The notes under the pieces are model-generated. The model did no database searches. It was not told the DNA's origin and saw only the letters and a program-made list of their open reading frames with translations. From Isoperla grammatica (Eukaryota; Arthropoda; Insecta; Plecoptera; Perlodidae), in the NCBI GenBank assembly GCA_945910005.1, contig OX246747.1:13896580-13960579 (forward strand): 64,000 nt of DNA, in the 5' to 3' direction. Shown here piece after piece: positions 20,201 through 30,715 of this stretch. Each line of letters opens with the position of its first letter. Position 1 is the first letter of the stretch. A program made the position numbers and the translations under genes.

Positions 20201-21783
20201 AAACAGCTGAAACAGTAGCCCGAGAGTTTGTCGAGAAAATCATAACACGACACGGTACACCTAAGAAGTTGTTAACTGACCAAGGTCGAAATTTTGTTTC
20301 GGCATTGATGCAGGAGACCTGTCGATTGTTGAAAATAAAGAAATTACAAACAAGTCCGTGCAATCCAATGTCAAACGGTATGGTCGAGCGACTACACCAG
20401 ACGCTCGTTAACATGATTGCACAGTATGTGGACAAAGACCATAAAACGTGGGACCGGTTCGTACCTTATGCCACGATGGCTTACAGAAGTACACCGAATG
20501 ACGTAACTGGTTACTCTCCATATTACTTGTTGCATGGCCGAGAGATGAGCCTACCGTTTAATGACAACCTAGAACCAAACCTAATAGGGGATGAATCGGA
20601 ACAACAACAACAACTTGCCGACAAACTTAACGAAGCTTATGAATTAGTCAAACAAAATAATCGCAAGGCTCGTGATTCACAAAAACGATATTACGACCAA
20701 AAGGCGAAACCACAATCATACAATGTGGGTGAATACGTCTATTTGCATAACGCAGCAATGAAACCGGGACTGAGTAAGAAACTTGCTAGTCCGTGGACTG
20801 GACCATACAAAATTTTGGAAAAAATTGGCAACGAAAATTATAAGCTCCAGCTTAACAAAAACAAGGAAACTATTATCCATTCTAATCGCATAAAACCCTG
20901 CAAAATGCCGGTTGAACCCAAGAAACCTAGAGGGCGACCTAAATTAGCAGAAGCTCAGAATGTGAAACTACCAATAGATCAAGCCAAACCAATAGTGGTC
21001 AAAAGACCACGAGGGAGACCTAAGAAAGTAATAGTCCAAAACCCCGATAGTCCGATAGATAGTGATAGTTCGACCTCATCAAATAGACAACAGCGATGTC
21101 CTAGAAAAGGCAACCACCAGCATATGCAACAGACGGCAGATGATGTTGAGGAAATGCCTACGATGCAACGTACACGCGGTCGATCGAGAACAGACATTGA
21201 AGTCATAAGTCCATTGTCCGACCAATCCGAGGACGAGGCAGACACAATGCCACCGCATAGGCATGTTCCGGTTGAAATTCATCGATCCATATCACCGTCT
21301 CCGGTAGAGTCAGCTTGCGAGTCATCTGACGAACGTTCTGTTGTAGCGGGAGACGAATCTCTAGAGAGTGAAACAACAGAAACCGACGCAGACGACAACG
21401 ATAACGAGGACCCGAACAATGAACAGTTGGGTCTCGATAAAGACTCTACTGATAGTGAAACTTCAGCCGCGGAAGGTTGTTCAAGTCCGCAACTGCTGGG
21501 CAGAGGTCAATCTAACGCTGTAGTAGAAGACGAACTAGAGACAGAGGAAAGACAATCTATCGAGAAGGTGGCAAACTCTAACGCCGAGCACGAAGATTCA
21601 CAAATAGAACAAGCTGGCGTGGACGACGACGTATTCCAGTCAGAAAATGATGATACTGGAACAACACTCGCACAATCCACGCCGCTCGTAACTACAGAAA
21701 CACTCGCACCCAGATACAATTTGCGGTCCAGACCAAGATTGCAGTCCTCATCTTCTAGCCCAACGGTACATGAGAAAAAGTAA
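17182..21783 (+). pseudogene. pol: Gypsy pol (protease, RT, RNase H, integrase), broken in three places
   Basis: Protease: LLVDTGATISVL near 17320. RT: YLDDIILYS near 18860. RNase H: ATDASGLAVGAVLSQ near 19305, later KSNTNADALSRQ. Integrase: an HHCC zinc module (H..H...CDSCAKRK) near 19890-20025, then a DDE core with FIDYFTRY, LTDQGRNF and GMVERLH, then a GPY-type module near 20800. The last ~300 residues hold two AT-hook-like KPRGRPK/RPRGRPKK motifs (about 20922 and 21003) and a very acidic tail. Breaks: a frameshift near 17990-18010, a TAG at 19523-19525, and a one-base frameshift near 20098. Confidence 0.9.
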
Positions 21784-21998
21784 AAAAAAAGAGGGAGAGA
21801 GAGATATGTAATCACAATCTTGGACTCAAATAGATACGTATGCTGCAGGCGGGTATCTAGCAGTGTTAACAACATGCAAGAGTCAACAACTGAATCGTGG
21901 ATTGCTGTCATGAAGACGTGCATGCATGTCATATTAAATAGTGTAGACATGGACCAGGTGTAGGCCTATATTACGATGTTGCTAATGTCAAATATCAC

Positions 21999-22928
21999 AT
22001 GGCAGGCAGGCCTATTTGTTATTTGTTAATAACTGTGTCTGAGTTTCAGAAATGTCAACAAGGTACCACATATTCCATCTGTCCAGCTGATTTAGCAATA
22101 TATACATATCGAGCAGAAGGATGCGAGGTCGCCTTGTTCCTAGGGCAGGAAGACGTCGCTCGGAGAACGTGCGACCGGAGACTGCTTCCCGACGGTTTCA
22201 AGCCACGATGGTTCCGGACGCCGGACAAGACGTCCTGGATCTACAGTGTGGACCGGACCACCAAGCTGGTACAGCGGTGTCGGGGCCCGGCTAACAGCTC
22301 GGCCCAGACCCAGGTTATCACTGGAACAGGAGTGTTACCAATGTCATCTAATTGCTATTATTATTCTACAGATTTTAAATTATTGCCATATAGTAACGGG
22401 AAATCCTATGCTACAATAGATGCAAATCCAATTATTTCTCCTGAAATTCCAACAATATTAGATCTTGAATATGAGCATCTAACAAGTGAAAATTTTAGTC
22501 AGCATGAGGATTTCAAAGAATTCACATTAGAGAAGGCAATAATTAGCAATGATGGTGAACGAAGTCTAAAAATTAATGAGCTCCTAAAGCAGATAAACAA
22601 AATAAAAGAGATTAGATACAACAACCAAGTTAAACACTCAGCCATTTATGGAAGTGTAGGACTAATTACTGTTCTCTCTGTGCTAGGAGTTCTGTGGTAC
22701 CTACTGCGGTTGAAAAGGTCGGCGAAGGTCAAGCCGCCAGCCGTGCAGGTCGCAGTGAGGACAGCTGATCCAGTCGCTCCGGCAGATGAGCGAGCGGCTA
22801 CGTCACAGGTCGGGTTGGACAACCTGGCGATGACTGTCGATGAGCCGGAAAGCTGCACGCTGCATCTAGCGCAGCCCGCTCCCCGGGTGTTGTACCGCCG
22901 GCCGGCATGTCAGCTCGTTGGACAATAA
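21999..22928 (+). CDS. Env-like protein, C-terminal part
   Basis: About 309 codons are open. The N-terminal ~130 residues are Cys-rich (CxxC-spaced pairs such as FQKCQQGTTYSICP). A Ser/Tyr-rich stretch follows, then helical sequence rich in Leu, Ile and Lys, one strong transmembrane segment (SAIYGSVGLITVLSVLGVLWYLL near residue 215-238) and a basic cytoplasmic tail. This is the layout of the membrane half of errantivirus env (F-like) proteins. The usual signal peptide and fusion half are missing upstream, so the gene looks 5'-truncated or spliced. An 18-20 base poly(C) run follows it. Type-I membrane topology is inferred. Confidence 0.6.
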   Translation: MAGRPICYLLITVSEFQKCQQGTTYSICPADLAIYTYRAEGCEVALFLGQEDVARRTCDRRLLPDGFKPRWFRTPDKTSWIYSVDRTTKLVQRCRGPANSSAQTQVITGTGVLPMSSNCYYYSTDFKLLPYSNGKSYATIDANPIISPEIPTILDLEYEHLTSENFSQHEDFKEFTLEKAIISNDGERSLKINELLKQINKIKEIRYNNQVKHSAIYGSVGLITVLSVLGVLWYLLRLKRSAKVKPPAVQVAVRTADPVAPADERAATSQVGLDNLAMTVDEPESCTLHLAQPAPRVLYRRPACQLVGQ

Positions 22929-24672
22929 CTTGTCCTCCCCCCCCCCCCCCCCCCCAACCTGATGGAAGAAAACAACAAAATCAGACCAGAAGAGCAATGA
23001 TATGTACAACATGATACAATTCAATTGGGCTCATGACTAGATTACCATACGATACCACTGGGCATTGAAATTTAAATACAGAGTAATGATAGTTAGTATA
23101 CTCAATTATTGAATAATAAGAATAAGAATCTTTATTTCACATGAGACTCTAAGTCAGTAAAGTAAAACACAGCCAAACGTGGAGAACTATGGAAATCTGT
23201 CATGGCATGCCTACTTCTGAGAAACAATGTTATAACAACATGTTTAAATAATAATTAAGATAAATTTGAAATAATTAATCATAGTAGTTAGAATCCAAAT
23301 GAACACCTTAGGTAGGTAGCCTAAAAGCAAGCATTTATAATTTTGTAGACCCTAGGCCTAATGCTGATTCGACATAAAATGTCAAGCTTTGATTGAAACA
23401 TAGGTTCTAGCCAACTAGGCTAGGCCTAATGAGAATTGAAACGGCTGAATGCCATAAGTTTTGCAACTCTGAACAGGGCCCAAGCCACAATAACTAAGGT
23501 AGGCCTACTAGGCCTAAGACTAAATGCTAGTGGCAAGGTAAATCATGTACGAAGCCTGGGGCCAGGTTCAAGATTTCAAGTATAAATATGCGAATCAGTA
23601 AGCAATTTTGAAAATATTACGAAAATGAATTTAAAAGTAAACACTTACCTTTTATAGGCCTAGGTTAGGCTACATGATTGTACACCATAGATGAGGGCTT
23701 AAGTCCATAGAAGATTCACGGACACTCTCACCAAGCTAGATAATGACTGTCAACGCTAAGTTTACCGAAAACCGTGTTTCACACGCAAGAAGTGAGGTTA
23801 GAAACGATGTAAACAAACCCATTTCGGTAGGCCTACGCTGTTCACAGAAAGTTAACTCTAGTTTTACGAGCACTTATTTGGTATATTTTGGAATAAATTG
23901 AGCTTATAACGCACACGTCTATTCGTGAAAGAAGTCAGCTTAGAATAAACGAGAAGAGACGCGTCCAGAGCAACCGTTTAGATAACTTAAAGCAACTACG
24001 CGCGTTCCTTGTTGTCTGGCTGTAATGAATAGGCCCACAATCTACCACTATCACCCCTAGTGGGCCGAGAAATGCAGGCGAACACTGATAAAGTGCCCTG
24101 AGTACCGTCTACAGAGCTAGCAGACAGTAGGTTTCTGACGACATCTTCTGTACGCCAAGCCGTAAGACAAAAACTCGGAATGAATAAAGTGGGAAAATAC
24201 CCAAACAACACCGAAGTTGGCTGGAACGCCAGTGACAGCCGATGAAGTTGTCACAGCTGACAGGCAGTCGATTCAAGGTCGCTGCAAGGCCAGCAAATGC
24301 ACCGCTGTGTAAATCACAACAAAAGAGTAGAGCGCCGATTTCAAAGCAGCCAACTTCAAGTAACGTACAACGTTCTTAAATACATAGGGTAATCGGAATA
24401 TATTCCGTGCTAACGTGCTGAAACTTTCGCAACGACATAGACACGGGAGACAAATTACATGTGCAATAACTTAAGTAAATTCCAAGCAAATTACTCCACT
24501 CGTCGGAGATCGTAATTTTGTATCATCAAAACAAAGTAAACCAAGTAAGTGGGAGACAGTCACTTTGTAGGATTAACATCACAACGTCGCATGACGCTTG
24601 AAAAGTTATGAAACCCAAATTAAATTTTTGTTTTTCTGAAAAGAATTCATATCACAGATATAGCCTTCTTTT
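22929..24672 (+). other. Non-coding internal region of the Gypsy element
   Basis: It begins with a poly(C) run at about 22937-22956 and includes several TAGGCCTA motifs near 23300-23520. I see no conserved domain. At 1.7 kb it is unusually long for the env-LTR interval. Confidence 0.6.
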
Positions 24673-24686
24673 AAAAAGTGGGAAGC
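24673..24686 (+). promoter_or_regulatory. Polypurine tract
   Basis: AAAAAGTGGGAAGC directly precedes the 3' LTR and would prime plus-strand DNA synthesis. Confidence 0.8.
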
Positions 24687-25286
24687 TGTGATGTGGGCAG
24701 GGAAGCCTTTCAATCAATATCCATTGATTGATTGGTAAATCATAATTTGGTAATCATAAATATGATTAGATAACTTTTCAAGAACATTGTAGACTTATTG
24801 CTCAGCCTTCAACCCGTCCAGCTGATTAGCTTGCGAACTGCAGGCCTCGGTCACTGGATCCTTGCTACTCGAGATTGCTGAGTAGACAGTACAAGCCTCT
24901 CCATATGTTTGTAGACTGACAAGCAGCATATGGGGATTTCAGGCAGATCACTGTTTAATTATTACATATGACTGTACTCCATAAGCTAACATTATGGGAA
25001 CAAGGAGTGGATGAGGTAACCCCCTCTCCCCCACTCCTTGCTGCAAGAGCTTGCAATCGCTCTCTTCTAATCTGGCAGCCGAACTGATAGGAAGTTCATT
25101 TAGGATGATAGGGTTAAAACAATTAATAAGTGTTTGTAAGTATCTGATTTATTAAATAGTTCACTATACAAGGCTTATGAATTAACCAGAAAATCCTTCC
25201 CTCTCATTCCCAATATCAGTAAGTAAATCAAGCTCCAGGTGTCGATAATAGATTGACTGGTAATCAATCTGATTGTCGGCACAACA
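24687..25286 (+). repeat. 3' LTR
   Basis: Nearly identical to 15274-15873. It is followed by CCTTCATTA, which continues the interrupted trnI. Confidence 0.95.
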
Positions 25287-25473
25287 CCTTCATTATATCC
25301 AATAGAATTGAACTATTTCTTAAAGTATCAAAAGCTTTTGTGCTCCCTACACTAGAACATAATAAGAAAGATAAGCTAATTAAGCTACTGGGTTCATACC
25401 CCATTTATAGAAGTTTTAATCTTCTTCTTTCTAATGTTTAATAATCCAACCAAATTGTTTTACATTGATTACA
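25287..25473 (+). pseudogene. Nuclear mitochondrial copy: trnI end, trnQ (-), trnM, start of nad2
   Basis: The trnI acceptor end lies at 25287-25295. trnQ is on the minus strand at 25294-25361 (anticodon TTG). trnM lies at 25364-25433 (anticodon CAT within CTGGGTTCATACCCC). nad2 starts at ATG 25434 with about a dozen codons (MFNNPTKLFY by the mitochondrial code) before similarity fades near 25470. The order I, -Q, M, nad2 is that of ancestral arthropods. Confidence 0.85.
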
Positions 25474-25756
25474 GAGTCTTGTTATGTGTTGCCATTTTCT
25501 TGTCACACAACACAATGCAACACATTACAAGACTACGCCTACACTAGTGTAAACCAGTGTACGTACTAGCCGTTCTTTTGAATATTTTTATATTATTCAC
25601 CCCGGTACCCTACATAGGCCTAATTCTATATTTCCTGGTAACACTTTACAGTGGCCAGTGTGTACAGGCGTACGGATCTACTGATTTATTAAGCCAATGG
25701 GCAGTAGAACCTGTCTTTGACAATTTAACCTTTAACAGCTGTCGGCGTGAATTGTG
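25474..25756. other. Non-coding, no gene seen
   Basis: The sequence lies past the mitochondrial copy and before the tRNA-headed SINE. I find no recognisable feature in it. Confidence 0.4.
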
Positions 25757-25770
25757 CTGAGAGCAATAAA

Positions 25771-25956
25771 GCCGGCGCAGTTGGCCGAGGTCGATTAGGC
25801 GTTGGTCTAGTAAACCACGGTCTCTGCGTCCCAGGTTCGAATCCTGGCTTGGGCATGGATGTCATGTGGCGTTTTTTCATCTTCATAATCACCCACTCAC
25901 CGTCTCGATTAGCCTCGTTGCAAAAATATGAGACGTAAAACCCCAAATATCATCAT
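25771..25956 (+). mobile_element. tRNA-derived SINE with perfect 14-bp duplication
   Basis: The head GCCGGCGCAGTTGGCCGAGG continues with a tRNA-like (Leu/Ser-style) body: box A TTGGCCGAGGTCGATTAGG and box B GGTTCGAATCC near 25834. The tail CGTCTCGATTAGCCTCGTTG to ATATGAGACG is that of the S/L SINEs. CTGAGAGCAATAAA flanks it at 25757-25770 and 25957-25970. Pol III promoter boxes are intact. Confidence 0.92.
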
Positions 25957-25970
25957 CTGAGAGCAATAAA

Positions 25971-26693
25971 CACCATTCAATGCTACAGTCGGCGTAACGA
26001 CCTACGTTAAAGCATGGAACCGGGTATTAGAAGGCAGAACCTCCAGGATCTAGGGCTATCCTTACCATCCAAACTGTCAACACTAATGACGGGCTAGGGC
26101 CCTACCTCCTTCATCCAACAGGACAGGGCTTACGTCAGCCGAGGCAGCACCTAAAATTGTAACAAACAAATATATCAGATTGTGTGTTACCCTTTTAACT
26201 CCTGCCTTAATCTCGTACGTACCAATATAGCTAATTAATTAGGCCAACACTCTACGGTAAGGGACTTAAGGCCAGCCCATAGAGAAATAGACGGGCCAGC
26301 CAATATTTAAAGACGGGTTAGGACTTTAAGAAATCCATGTGCTTGCCGTATAAACCTATGCGTTTAGTAGTAACTTACCTTCCACACGGCAGTTTTCTTC
26401 GTGAAACACAGCAATATGCTAGGTCTAAGTTCAGTAATATTTATTTATTTATGAATTGGCCCCATGCAGCATTTTATGCCATTTAACAGTGACCAGTATA
26501 ACAATGGATGATTAACAACAATGCATGATGATGAAGAAAAGAGGAGGGGAAGCCTGGTACCGGCACGTAGCCTACTCCTGTCGAAAACTACCAAGGGGAC
26601 CATCAGCTTTACGTCCCATCTGAAAGGACGGTGTAACTTTGACCAGTCATATAGGTTCCTCCACTTACCTGGACTGCCGAGCAGGTTTTATTC
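25971..26693. other. Non-coding, no gene seen
   Basis: The stretch near 26600-26680 (TTTACGTCCCATCTGAAAGG) looks repeat-like, but there is no second copy in this window. Confidence 0.35.
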
Positions 26694-26790
26694 TTCATTA
26701 TCATCTTTCTCATCTTCATTATCACCCGCTCATCGTCTCGATTAGCCATCGTTGCATAAATATGAGACGTTAAGCCCCAATAAATCAATT
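26694..26790 (+). mobile_element. SINE tail, 5'-truncated L type
   Basis: TTTATTCTTCATTATCATC through ATGAGACGTTAAGCCCC to AATAAATCAA. Confidence 0.85.
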
Positions 26791-26849
26791 GACGAGAAGA
26801 ACGAAGCTGTTACACAAGTTTTCGAACCCTCCAATCTGCTCTAACCACG

Positions 26850-26965
26850 GTAACTAGTGTTTCAGAGGCGAGTGATCACCCATCCACCTCCTGATCTAGC
26901 CCGAGGTTGCTAAACTTCGGTGTTCGTATGGAAACCGGATAAGCGACTGCTGCTTAACCGTATAT
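26850..26965 (-). pseudogene. 5S rRNA-derived sequence
   Basis: Read on the minus strand it shows the 5S internal control region pattern: a degenerate GAACCGG-like start, CACCGAAGTTTAGCAACC and CGGGCT in order, then GGATGGGTGATCA near the end. Similarity is moderate, about three quarters by eye. It is either a decayed 5S pseudogene or the head of a 5S-derived SINE; no SINE tail was seen. Confidence 0.5.
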
Positions 26966-27130
26966 TTATAAAGTGAGCATCAATATTGATAAATTTAATT
27001 CAGCAAAAACTGGAAAAATTACTTAGTTTTTTATAAATATATAATATGAGAAACATTTGTGTGCAAACCTCTAGCTGACCCACTGCATTCCCATTGCCCA
27101 GTGTACCATAGCTTATGAAATGTGTTTCCT

Positions 27131-27333
27131 CGGGGGGGGGAACTAGGCCTGCTCTTGGTCTATACATTCATGGACTTGGATCAAAATCTTGTTTTGCAAA
27201 GCACGCCGTTTTTTAGTGTCAGTCACACTTTGAAGAAGAGTGCCGAGGTAATTTGTGAAATGTTTTGTTTCACTCGGCAACCCTCCATCATCAGGCACCG
27301 ATTCCATCAGCTTCTTCCGCTCATCCAATAGCG
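27131..27333 (-). CDS. BESS-motif exon (MADF-BESS protein)
   Basis: The minus strand encodes LPSETKHFTNYLGTLLQSVT followed by KKRRALQNKILIQVHECI. The F...L...L...K...K..I...I spacing is the BESS motif, a short helical protein-interaction module found at the C-terminus of MADF proteins, mostly in arthropods. No stop is visible in the open part. It lies downstream, on the same strand, of the MADF exon at 28.4-28.57 kb and of a Pro/Ser-rich frame at 27506-27688 that could be the linker. Exon limits are uncertain. Confidence 0.5.
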
Positions 27334-27505
27334 AATTTAAAGTGTCAGTCTGATCTTTTAAAAAATTGTCGATGTTGGCAGCCTTCTGTTTTTTTTTTTT
27401 AAATAGAATTCATTTAGTGAATATGGCTTGGATTGTGTTAGATTTACAGTGGTTTTGCTTGAAGAGCTGATAGGCCTACTAGCTGGATATGAGTGTTCTC
27501 TTTCT

Positions 27506-27688
27506 TCAACATCCGTTGACTGTTGGTTGGCTGGGGGTGGTGTTGACGGGACTGCCGGGACTGCTGGTTGCTGGCGACTGATTTTTTGAAAATGCCTTCA
27601 AAGGAAGACGTGGCGGCAATGGGTTAGAGCTGCCGGATTGGCTGCATACTTGATTTTTCTCCATGTTTTTGAAAGTTCTGAAACACAA
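27506..27688 (-). CDS. Ser/Pro-rich linker exon, possible part of MADF-BESS gene
   Basis: An open frame rich in Ser, Pro and Gln (KNQSPATSSPGSPVNTTPSQ) lies between the MADF and BESS exons on the same strand. Composition and position fit an interdomain linker. There is no domain match, so the call rests on context. Confidence 0.35.
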   Translation of the reverse strand: MCFRTFKNMEKNQVCSQSGSSNPLPPRLPLKAFSKNQSPATSSPGSPVNTTPSQPTVNGC

Positions 27689-28207
27689 TCAACATAAGTG
27701 ATTAGAAACTTATCTACAGGCAACTACAAATTGTGCAAATACCCTACTAGGGCCTAGTGGATTTTAAGTAACTAAAATCAAGTTTCTGAGCAGTAGGACT
27801 AGACATAGGCCTATGCCAATGACTGATTGGCAGTTATTGCTAGTGTGCATTCTCTTGCATGTTGTGAGACTGCCAACAGAAGACTCATAGCTGCATATTG
27901 ATAGAACAGGCATACCTGTTTTTTTGTCAGTTTGGCCTAGGTTGGAGAGACATACATCAAATGCAGAGTTTAAGCTGACTTGAGAAATTGATTGGATAAA
28001 CCATAATTGATATCCTGACTTTCTGCCTAACAACAAAGAAACTTTGACTACACGTTTATTGTTTTTCTGTTCAACTGTCACGTTGATACTGAACCATGAA
28101 GTGCAAGTTGTAAATGTGATTGATCAAGAGCTGTCGAAAACTCATGGGAGGATTCATTTAATACCCATTGGTGTGGAACGAACTTTAAACACTAAACAGT
28201 GATTATC

Positions 28208-28358
28208 TACGTTTACCACACGAGCTAAGTCCGTACTATCCTGTACGTACTCGATATCCAGTCCCAGTTAGGTATCTGTTATCGTACCAAATGTGACTGA
28301 CATTTATCAGGGAATCTACTGCGATCATGGTGGCGCGTGTGGTAAACCGTAAACGTAG
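28208..28358. mobile_element. MITE with CTACGTTTACCACACG ends, copy 1
   Basis: CTACGTTTACCACACGAGCT at the left is inverted at the right as GCGCGTGTGGTAAACC plus GTAAACGTAG. A related element with the same ends lies at 51076-51398. Confidence 0.6.
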
Positions 28359-28401
28359 TCTTTTTGAACGAGTTGCTGGACTGAACTTATCTTTAACTTA
28401 C

Positions 28402-28564
28402 GTTTTTTTCATAATAAATGGCTCAAGATAGCTCATGGCCTTAAAATAATGCCATTCTTGTTTGGGAGTGTAGGCACTCCCACTGGCTGGCTCAGCTTTC
28501 ATGGAGCGCCACTCTCTCATGTATTTGGCCTGCAGTCTTTCCCAAGATGTTAAGCACGTTGGTA
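28402..28564 (-). CDS. MADF domain, C-terminal half
   Basis: The minus strand, after a TTTCAG acceptor, encodes TSWERLQAKYMREWRSMK and then SGSAYTPKQEWHYFKAMSYLEPFI before a GTAAGT-type donor. W..L...Y.RE and W.Y...M.FL.P are the second half of a MADF domain. The first half is not upstream of it. A compatible half lies at 14.1 kb on the same strand, which would need a rearrangement or a second gene. With the BESS exon downstream this looks like a MADF-BESS DNA-binding protein gene. Confidence 0.6.
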
Positions 28565-28859
28565 CTGAAAGGAATTATTAAATTGTCAAAAATGTATTTT
28601 GCAACATAAGATGTAATAGTGTATGCCTAGGGCTAGACTGTATCATACAGATCATTTTTAATGTGCTAGGGCCTAGTTCGTATTTACACAACTAAATTAA
28701 CGTTCAAGGCCTATGTTATGTTAAAAGGCCTAGGCCTAGCCCTATTTATAGCTACAAACAAGCACAGAGGAACAAGGTATCAGGAATAGGCTAGGCCTAG
28801 CCTAGGCTATCCAGCCAACACGTGCAGGTTTCAGAGCTAGAGGTTATGTTTGTCATTCT

Positions 28860-29641
28860 GTCGTGTTTATGTTATTATAACTTTGATAATGTTAATTGGT
28901 ACATTGAAAACAAGGCACCACTATAAATAGGAGGACAAGCAGCTACCAAACAACAGTAAAAGCAAAATATCTATCTGTCACATATCTAGGAACTTTAAGT
29001 ATGTATCTAGTAAGTAGGTTGGTACTACTGTATGCTAAATGCTGATTGGCTCCCGCCTTCCGGAAGTCGTTCATGTATACACAGTCTGTCTTACCTGGGC
29101 ATGGACGCAGCTAGCGTCATGGATTTATCAATAAACTTATCTTTCCTAATCGAGTTTGTGTACGAGTACAAATTCATTATATGGTGTCAGAAATGTTTTT
29201 AGCATTACGACGAACATTTCCAACAAAAAAATGCGGCGTAAAAACGGAAAACGTGTTTTGATAAATGCATAATTGACTCACATAACCTTACTTCGCGTAA
29301 GTATGGCAGACTTCAACAAACCATCCGTTCTGGACCTGACGGGCAATATCTGTGCCAACTGGTTAAAATGGAAAAAGCAGTTTGTGATCTATATGGCTGC
29401 AACAGGGTTCGACCAAAAGGCAGAAGCACAGAAAATAGCTATGCTCGTAAATCTGCTAGGGCCTGATGCCATAGACATATTTGACAACTTTGCCTACGCT
29501 AGGACAGAGTCTGCTACACAATTCGATGTAGTATTAGGCAAGTTCGAGGAGTACTGCCTCCCAAGAAAGGAACGGAAATCGGCCCAAGAAAGAAAATTGA
29601 AAAATTTTACAATGGCATTTCTGTTTTCTCTTCATACTTAA
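28860..29641 (+). mobile_element. Second Gypsy-type element: LTR end, primer site, partial gag
   Basis: LTR-like sequence with an AATAAAC signal ends near 29182. TGGTGTCAGAA follows, a common Leu-tRNA primer site of Gypsy elements. An ATG at 29303 opens a gag frame (NWLKWKKQFVIYMAATGFDQ) followed by KIAMLVNLLGPDAIDIFDNF. This is the typical N-terminal core of Gypsy gag. It ends at 29641 and no knuckle, pol or right LTR follows. The left LTR limit is not defined. Confidence 0.65.
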
Positions 29642-29649
29642 TTCTAAAT

Positions 29650-30030
29650 CCAATAATTCTAGTTGAGCTTTTTTTAGTTTATTGACAAGTTCGTAATTCA
29701 CAAAAGCTATTTTATTTTTATTTTCTTCTAACTTGTCGAAATACTTTTTTTGTTCTTTACTTCCAGCTCATGTAACTCTTTTGGTTTCTGCATTTTAAAA
29801 TCATACTCCTTCATTAGCAAGTCCTTTTGTGTGCTTGCTAAGTCTTTTTTGCATAAGCCCAGTTGAAGATTCGGGTTTTATTGTTTGACATTTTTGGCTC
29901 CCCAGTATTTGAAATACTAGGCCTCCTCCTACTTGCCCAGTCTCTGGTAGAAGTTGACAATGATTCTGTTACAGAAATCATTCGCCCAATAGTATATAAA
30001 ATAACGGGCATTGATCCCCTTAGAAGCATT
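29650..30030 (-). pseudogene. Myb/SANT-like protein C-terminal coiled coil, broken
   Basis: Minus-strand frames give KMQKPKELHELEVK and a Lys/Leu/Glu-rich helical end, the style of the C-terminus of Harbinger Myb-like proteins. Frames are interrupted at least twice. Confidence 0.3.
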
Positions 30031-30419
30031 GTACTGCAGTAGACCTACTTTTAAAAATTGATATTGTTTATAAACATAAAAGAACAATAGGTGTATATCA
30101 TCTTAAGAACATAGTGTCAAGTGGTGTACAGGGTTCCCAACAAAAAAGTCAAAATAATTTTCCTGACTTCCCCTGACCAATTGTTTAACATTTCCCTGAT
30201 CAATTTAATCACCATTACAACTCTTAAAATGAATAAGCACATCATTTTAGTGATAACAATTTAAAATGTAACATTTTATTACTGAGACTATTCTTGTTAT
30301 TATTACAATGGTATATACTATATAGGTCTAGATACATAACATTATAAACAGATAATGATTTTTTTAAATGTGGCCTCCTCCTCCCCTTATAGCCACACCC
30401 GCTCACACCACTGTTGACG

Positions 30420-30668
30420 ATTTAAAAATGAAAGTATCTCACATTTTTTTTTTTTTTACTTAAAAAGACTTATATATTCTGTTATTTAACTGAAATACTT
30501 TTACAATTTAAAAATGAAGACAAATCTCACATTTTTTTACTTAAGAGTAACACATTCTGTTATTAATTTAACTGAAACCATTTTTTTTTACATTTTAAAA
30601 ATGAAAAGACTAACATTTTCTTACTGAAAAAGAGTAACATATTATTCTAAACTGAAACAATTTAAAAT
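30420..30668 (+). repeat. Tandem repeat, ~85 bp x 3, AT-rich
   Basis: Each unit carries TTTAAAAATGAA, a CTCACATTTTTT-like run, ACTTAA and CTGAAA. The units diverge moderately. Confidence 0.65.
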
Positions 30669-30715
30669 GCTTTTATTTATTAGTGCTACTTTGTATTGTA
30701 GCACTGTCAACTGTC

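Larger units (their letters stand above)
15274..25286 (+). mobile_element. Gypsy/errantivirus-like LTR retrotransposon, full length
   Basis: The element is bounded by 600-bp LTRs that differ at about two positions by eye, and by a 4-5 bp duplication (CCTT or ACCTT). Order: LTR, primer-binding site, gag, frameshift signal, protease-RT-RNase H-integrase, env-like gene, ~1.7 kb non-coding, purine tract, LTR. The LTRs are young, yet gag has an early stop and pol has two frameshifts and one stop. This could be a defective copy carried in trans, or base errors in the assembly. Confidence 0.95.
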
